Shown: piece after piece, positions 62,062 to 64,000 of the stretch
How positions within the stretch are numbered: the first letter of the stretch is position 1
Layout of the letters: the number at the start of each line of letters is the position of its first letter
Assembly: GCA_019636095.1 (NCBI GenBank)
Contig: JAHBYF010000003.1
Location: 1-64,000 of the forward strand
Length of the DNA: 64,000 nt
Source of the DNA: Hyphomonadaceae bacterium
GTDB taxonomy: Bacteria > Pseudomonadota > Alphaproteobacteria > Caulobacterales > Aquidulcibacteraceae
Direction of reading: 5' to 3'
Made by a program: the position numbers and the translations under genes
The notes under the pieces: model-generated
Seen by the model: only the letters and a program-made list of their open reading frames with translations
Database searches by the model: none
Told to the model about the DNA's origin: nothing

Positions 62062-62706
62062 GTGGCGGATTCAAGTGGTGGCCCGGCAGCGGGGGAAGCC
62101 GGTGGCGCTGAAGCTCAGCAAGGCGAGCCGATCGTCATCAAAAAATACGCCAACCGGCGGCTCTACAACACCGGCGAGAGTAAGTACGTCACGCTCGACG
62201 ACCTCTCCGAGATGGTGCGCGAGAATACCGACTTCATCGTGCTCGACGCCAAGAGCGGCGAAGACATCACTCGCTCGGTGCTGACGCAGATCATCTTCGA
62301 ACAGGAGAGCAAGGGGCAGAGCATGCTGCCGGTGCAGTTCCTGCGCCGTCTCATCCGCTTCTACGGCGATCAGATGCAAGGTTTCCTGCCGCCCTACCTC
62401 GAAATGAGCATGGAAAGCTTCGCCAAAGCGCAAGAGCAAATGCGCGAGAACATGTCGCGCACCTTCGGCGCGGCGACGCCGATGGCGGCGTTCGAAGAGC
62501 AAACGCAGCGCAACATGGCGCTCTTCCAGCAGGCCATGAAAGTCTGGGCTCCCTTCGCAGCCGCGGGGGGCGTACCTGGAATTCCTGGCATGACGCCACC
62601 CAAAGCGGGAGCGGCGGATGACGAGGACAAGGACGAACAGCTCGCAGAACTGCGCCGTCAAATGGAGCAGATGCAAAAGCAGCTCGACCAAATGGCGAAA
62701 CGCTAG
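62062..62706 (+). CDS. phaR: polyhydroxyalkanoate synthesis regulator PhaR
   Basis: 214 residues from a GTG at 62062; the 61810 frame overlaps phaA and lacks homology before VIKKYANRRLYNT. The N-terminal PHB/PHA accumulation DNA-binding domain (KKYANRRLYNTGESKYVTLDD, TDFIVLDAKSGEDITRSVL) precedes a PHB-binding-like region (SMLPVQFLRRLIRFYG) and a glutamine/aspartate-rich coiled coil (LRRQMEQMQKQLDQM). PhaR represses phasin and other pha genes and is released by PHB. It may autoregulate through the 199-bp upstream region (inference). Confidence 0.93.
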   Translation: MADSSGGPAAGEAGGAEAQQGEPIVIKKYANRRLYNTGESKYVTLDDLSEMVRENTDFIVLDAKSGEDITRSVLTQIIFEQESKGQSMLPVQFLRRLIRFYGDQMQGFLPPYLEMSMESFAKAQEQMRENMSRTFGAATPMAAFEEQTQRNMALFQQAMKVWAPFAAAGGVPGIPGMTPPKAGAADDEDKDEQLAELRRQMEQMQKQLDQMAKR

Positions 62707-62778
62707 GGCGTCACCGCCAGAACGCGCCAAGCGAAGACATTTGGGATATGCTGGCCGCTCCAGTGCAGGAGCGCGTCC

Positions 62779-63594
62779 ATGTCCTCGCTAGCAGCCGCCC
62801 AGTTCACGGGCGACATCCCTCGCTTCTACGACCAACACCTCGGCCCAGTCATCTTCGAGCCCTACGCGGCAGATCTCGCGCGGCGCGCCGCAGCGCTGAA
62901 GCCGAGCGCTGTTCTTGAGATTGCAGGCGGCACCGGCGTTTCAACCGTGGCGCTGCGCGCGGCGCTGCCCGCCGCCGCGCGCATCGTCGCGACCGATCTC
63001 AACCAAGCCATGCTCGACATTTCGCAAGCCAAGTTCGGCGCGACCACGAACATAGAGTTTAGGCAAGCCGACGCGATGGCGTTGCCGTTCGAGAATGAAG
63101 CGTTTGATCTCATCGCCATCCAGTTCGGCGTCATGTTCTTCCCCGATCGTCCGGCGGCCTATGCCGAGGCCCGGCGGGTGCTGAAGCGCGGCGGCACGCT
63201 GCTCTTCAATGTTTGGGGCGCAATGGCCGCCAACGCATTTGCGGAGATCGCCAATGCGACCGCGATCAAGTTCTTCCCGGAGAACCCGCCGAAATTCTAC
63301 CTGGTGCCGTTCGGCTATGCCGATAATCAGCAGGTGTACGCCGATCTTAAGGCCGGCGGATTTAGCGAGGTTTCGCATGAGGTCGTGCGCGTGGCCCAGA
63401 CCACGCAGGATTGGCGTCACTTCGCCCAGGGACTGATCTACGGCAATCCGATGATCGCCGACATCCAAGCGAGCAAGACAGTGAAAGCCGACGACATGGT
63501 CGATGCGATCGCCGCGCAGATCGAGGCACGGCTCGGCCCCGCGCCAGCGAAACTGCCCCTCGAAGCGACCGTGTACGCCGCGCGCAAGACCTGA
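62779..63594 (+). CDS. class I SAM-dependent methyltransferase
   Basis: 271 residues, cytosolic. Motif I VLEIAGGTGVSTVALRAALP, the acidic loop ATDLNQAMLDI and FRQADAMALPFENEAFDLI, then RVLKRGGTLLFNVWG fit a UbiE/Methyltransf_11-type enzyme acting on small molecules. Substrate unknown. It follows phaR by 72 bp on the same strand and could be co-transcribed. Convergent with the amidase gene at the right edge (30 bp). Confidence 0.88.
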   Translation: MSSLAAAQFTGDIPRFYDQHLGPVIFEPYAADLARRAAALKPSAVLEIAGGTGVSTVALRAALPAAARIVATDLNQAMLDISQAKFGATTNIEFRQADAMALPFENEAFDLIAIQFGVMFFPDRPAAYAEARRVLKRGGTLLFNVWGAMAANAFAEIANATAIKFFPENPPKFYLVPFGYADNQQVYADLKAGGFSEVSHEVVRVAQTTQDWRHFAQGLIYGNPMIADIQASKTVKADDMVDAIAAQIEARLGPAPAKLPLEATVYAARKT

Positions 63595-63624
63595 GGCTGC
63601 CTTCGCGCAGTGACGTCGAGCGCG

Positions 63625-64000
63625 CTAGTTCCAGATTGGCGGCTTGCGGCCTAGCCACGGCATCTCTTTTTCAAGCTGACCCGCAAGGCGGAAGAGCGTG
63701 CCTTCATCGCCATAACGCGCGGTCAGCATCATGCCGATAGGCAAGCCGCTTTCGCTTTGCTGCAGTGGTAATGACATCGACGGCTGACCAGTCATGTTGA
63801 ACGGTGGCGTGAAACCGAACGTCGCGGCTTGCCGGCGATCGAACTCTTTCAGGTCGTCGGTCAGGGTATCGAGATAGTCCACGCGCGGCACGTTGGTGCT
63901 GAGCACCGGCGTCAGCCACACATCCCAGGTTTCGAACTTCTGTAAGATCTGACGGTTCATGAGACGCAATTGCTGCCAGCCCCAGCCCGCATCCTGCGCG
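63625..64000 (-). CDS. amidase-signature family protein, C-terminal part (runs off right edge)
   Basis: The frame is open to the right window edge: translation upstream of 63969 continues in frame (ending AQDAGWGWQQLRLMNRQ from the edge inward), so the short start proposed at 63969 is only apparent. The last 125 residues contain WLTPVLS, the segment FNMTGQPSMSLPL and SGLPIGMMLTA, which are typical of the C-terminal part of amidases (GatA-type and related hydrolases); the catalytic Ser-Ser-Lys lies outside. Substrate unknown. Confidence 0.85.
   Translation of the reverse strand, partial: AQDAGWGWQQLRLMNRQILQKFETWDVWLTPVLSTNVPRVDYLDTLTDDLKEFDRRQAATFGFTPPFNMTGQPSMSLPLQQSESGLPIGMMLTARYGDEGTLFRLAGQLEKEMPWLGRKPPIWN

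Noticed and set aside
63625-63969. Complete 114-codon gene at the right end
   Set aside because: The frame stays open to the window edge and the sequence matches only the C-terminal part of an amidase, so it is a truncated view of a longer gene.
1-64000. CRISPR array or insertion sequence
   Set aside because: No regularly spaced repeats of 25-40 bp and no transposase-like frame or paired terminal inverted repeats were seen anywhere in the window.

Overview
The window is a high-GC, densely packed chromosomal segment of an alphaproteobacterium. Several things support this: the gene order rpmH-rnpA-yidC-engB-argB...dapD-dapE-truA-fmt-def, the ffs/dnaX/ybaB/recR group, a PhaR-type polyhydroxyalkanoate regulator, and an ethylmalonyl-CoA pathway. 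The mix of small lipoproteins, DUF418, DUF1036, DUF4199 and EI24 proteins suggests Caulobacterales or Hyphomonadaceae, but the sequence alone does not fix the genus.

Layout. Positions 1-1528 look like one end of an island: a partial MmeI-like DNA methyltransferase runs off the left edge next to an orphan gene, short direct repeats and the 3' end of a tRNA-Arg gene. Positions 1582-5848 hold a P1-family peptidase, gamma-glutamyltransferase and a sensor kinase. Positions 6096-20344 are mostly housekeeping: ribosome and membrane biogenesis (rpmH, rnpA, yidC, engB), arginine and lysine/peptidoglycan precursors (argB, dapD, dapE), tRNA modification and initiation (truA, fmt, def), and a CADD-like protein that may make p-aminobenzoate. 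Positions 20715-28896 hold an adenylate-cyclase/TPR protein, the SRP RNA, a second sensor kinase, dnaX-ybaB-recR and two paralogous small lipoproteins.

Positions 28931-43216 contain three key enzymes of the ethylmalonyl-CoA pathway: methylsuccinyl-CoA dehydrogenase (mcd), crotonyl-CoA carboxylase/reductase (ccr) and ethylmalonyl-CoA mutase (ecm). They are interleaved with a CPA2 antiporter, a Rieske oxygenase, a chagasin-like inhibitor, an M20 peptidase and a putative PD-(D/E)XK protein. Positions 43213-57142 carry lepB, nrdA with a NrdR-like box, a TIR-like membrane protein, an apparently circularly permuted D-amino-acid-oxidase-like protein, a zinc-type CDF exporter, nudC, two exported methyltransferase-like lipoproteins around arfB, rmuC and a cobalamin adenosyltransferase. 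Positions 57149-64000 hold stress and regulatory genes and the PHB genes phaB, phaA and phaR.

How the genes fit together. PhaA and PhaB make acetoacetyl-CoA and 3-hydroxybutyryl-CoA, which feed either PHB or, after dehydration to crotonyl-CoA, the ethylmalonyl-CoA pathway (Ccr, Ecm, Mcd). The adenosyltransferase can supply adenosylcobalamin to Ecm. PhaR probably couples PHB level to expression. Seven convergent gene pairs overlap by exactly 4 bp at their stop codons, which leaves little room for terminators.

The observations most worth a second look are the permuted oxidase, the CADD-like protein, the defence-like gene at the tRNA, the nuclease-like gene coupled to ccr, and the paired exported methyltransferase-like lipoproteins.
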